Source: JAGWRA01 sp035534615 (GTDB lineage: Bacteria > Acidobacteriota > Vicinamibacteria > Vicinamibacterales > CAVVIG01). Taken from it: 64,000 bases of DNA. The position numbers were made by a program, and so were the translations under genes. Shown piece by piece: positions 63,832 to 64,000 of the stretch. Below the pieces are notes generated by a model. The model had not been told where the DNA came from, did not search any database, and saw only the letters and a list, made by a program, of their open reading frames with translations. Each line of letters starts with the position of its first letter. Position 1 is the stretch's first letter. Location: positions 93,205 to 157,204 of the forward strand of contig DATLRO010000092.1 of assembly GCA_035534615.1 (NCBI GenBank), read 5' to 3'.

Positions 63832-64000
63832 CGAATCGACGCGCCGGTTGGCCGCATGACCGGCCGGCGTGGCCGTCCGTTCCATCGCGTCCATCGACTC
63901 GTCCGGCGTGGCGTTCCAGCCTGCGCGTCGCTGAGGCGGCAGAGTATATAGCGCGTTGCGCGCCGGTGACGAAATTTCATGGGCCAGCTCAGGCATAGGC
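63832..64000. other. End of window, no supported gene
   Basis: A minus-strand TATATA-like stretch at 63945-63952 could be a promoter -10, with no clear -35. An ATG at 63979 opens a short plus frame that runs off the window. Nothing else is supported. Confidence 0.3.

Overview
The window is GC-rich bacterial chromosome. Nearly every base is in a confidently coding gene or a short spacer, and I see no rRNA, tRNA, insertion sequence, prophage or CRISPR array. Gene content suggests an Acidobacteriota member, most likely Vicinamibacteria-like: an HspR-controlled dnaJ-clpB operon, an S55/SpoIVB-type peptidase in a non-sporulation setting, NHL and beta-propeller secreted proteins, and an ECF sigma / zinc anti-sigma pair. 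The taxon is inferred from gene families, not measured. Many genes start with GTG and overlap their neighbours by a few bases.

Layout. 1-4242 (minus): a truncated secreted beta-propeller protein and an S55 peptidase. 4376-15195 (plus): one long aromatic amino-acid operon, leader peptide - aroDE fusion - trpE-G-D-C-F-B-A - chorismate mutase - DAHP synthase - tyrA. 15273-18361: a 3-oxoacid CoA-transferase pair, a thiolase and a JAMM peptidase. 18441-20956: a PKD-like secreted protein, leucyl aminopeptidase and a small membrane protein. 20988-30313 (minus): amidase, FtsK, RNase J, RsmA, a minimal metalloprotease, endonuclease III, a DUF3467 protein and LexA. 30444-42327 (plus): a PfkB kinase, an ECF sigma / anti-sigma / periplasmic protein cassette, RecG, RsmD, CoaD, an aminotransferase, a GlcD-type oxidase, a CoA-binding protein, Rho and a CDGSH protein. 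42343-46406 (minus): hspR-dnaJ-clpB. 46621-52990: TerC, an S4 protein, a parvulin foldase, an amidohydrolase, an NHL protein and an FMN hydroxyacid oxidase. 53067-57727 (minus): sucA-sucB and a rhodanese with an in-frame UGA at its catalytic cysteine. 58075-64000: an orphan histidine kinase, a cysteine-dioxygenase-like cupin, an FkbM methyltransferase, a zinc-ribbon protein and small secreted proteins.

Two observations stand out. First, the aromatic operon is preceded by a strong promoter, a 45-codon leader ORF with three Trp codons followed directly by three Tyr codons, a perfect 11-bp terminator hairpin with a U-rich tail, and a nine-pair competing antiterminator whose 5' arm lies just after the Tyr codons. 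This is the architecture of ribosome-mediated attenuation, apparently sensing Trp and Tyr together for an operon that makes both. Second, the rhodanese reading frame continues through a UGA exactly where the catalytic Cys belongs. The next codons give the expected rhodanese active-site loop and C-terminus, and a hairpin with a G-rich apical loop follows about 23 nt later, as expected for a bacterial SECIS. It is therefore a candidate periplasmic selenoprotein.

Other regulation is readable from the DNA: a consensus promoter with an overlapping palindrome for lexA and another for hspR, and a consensus promoter for rho.
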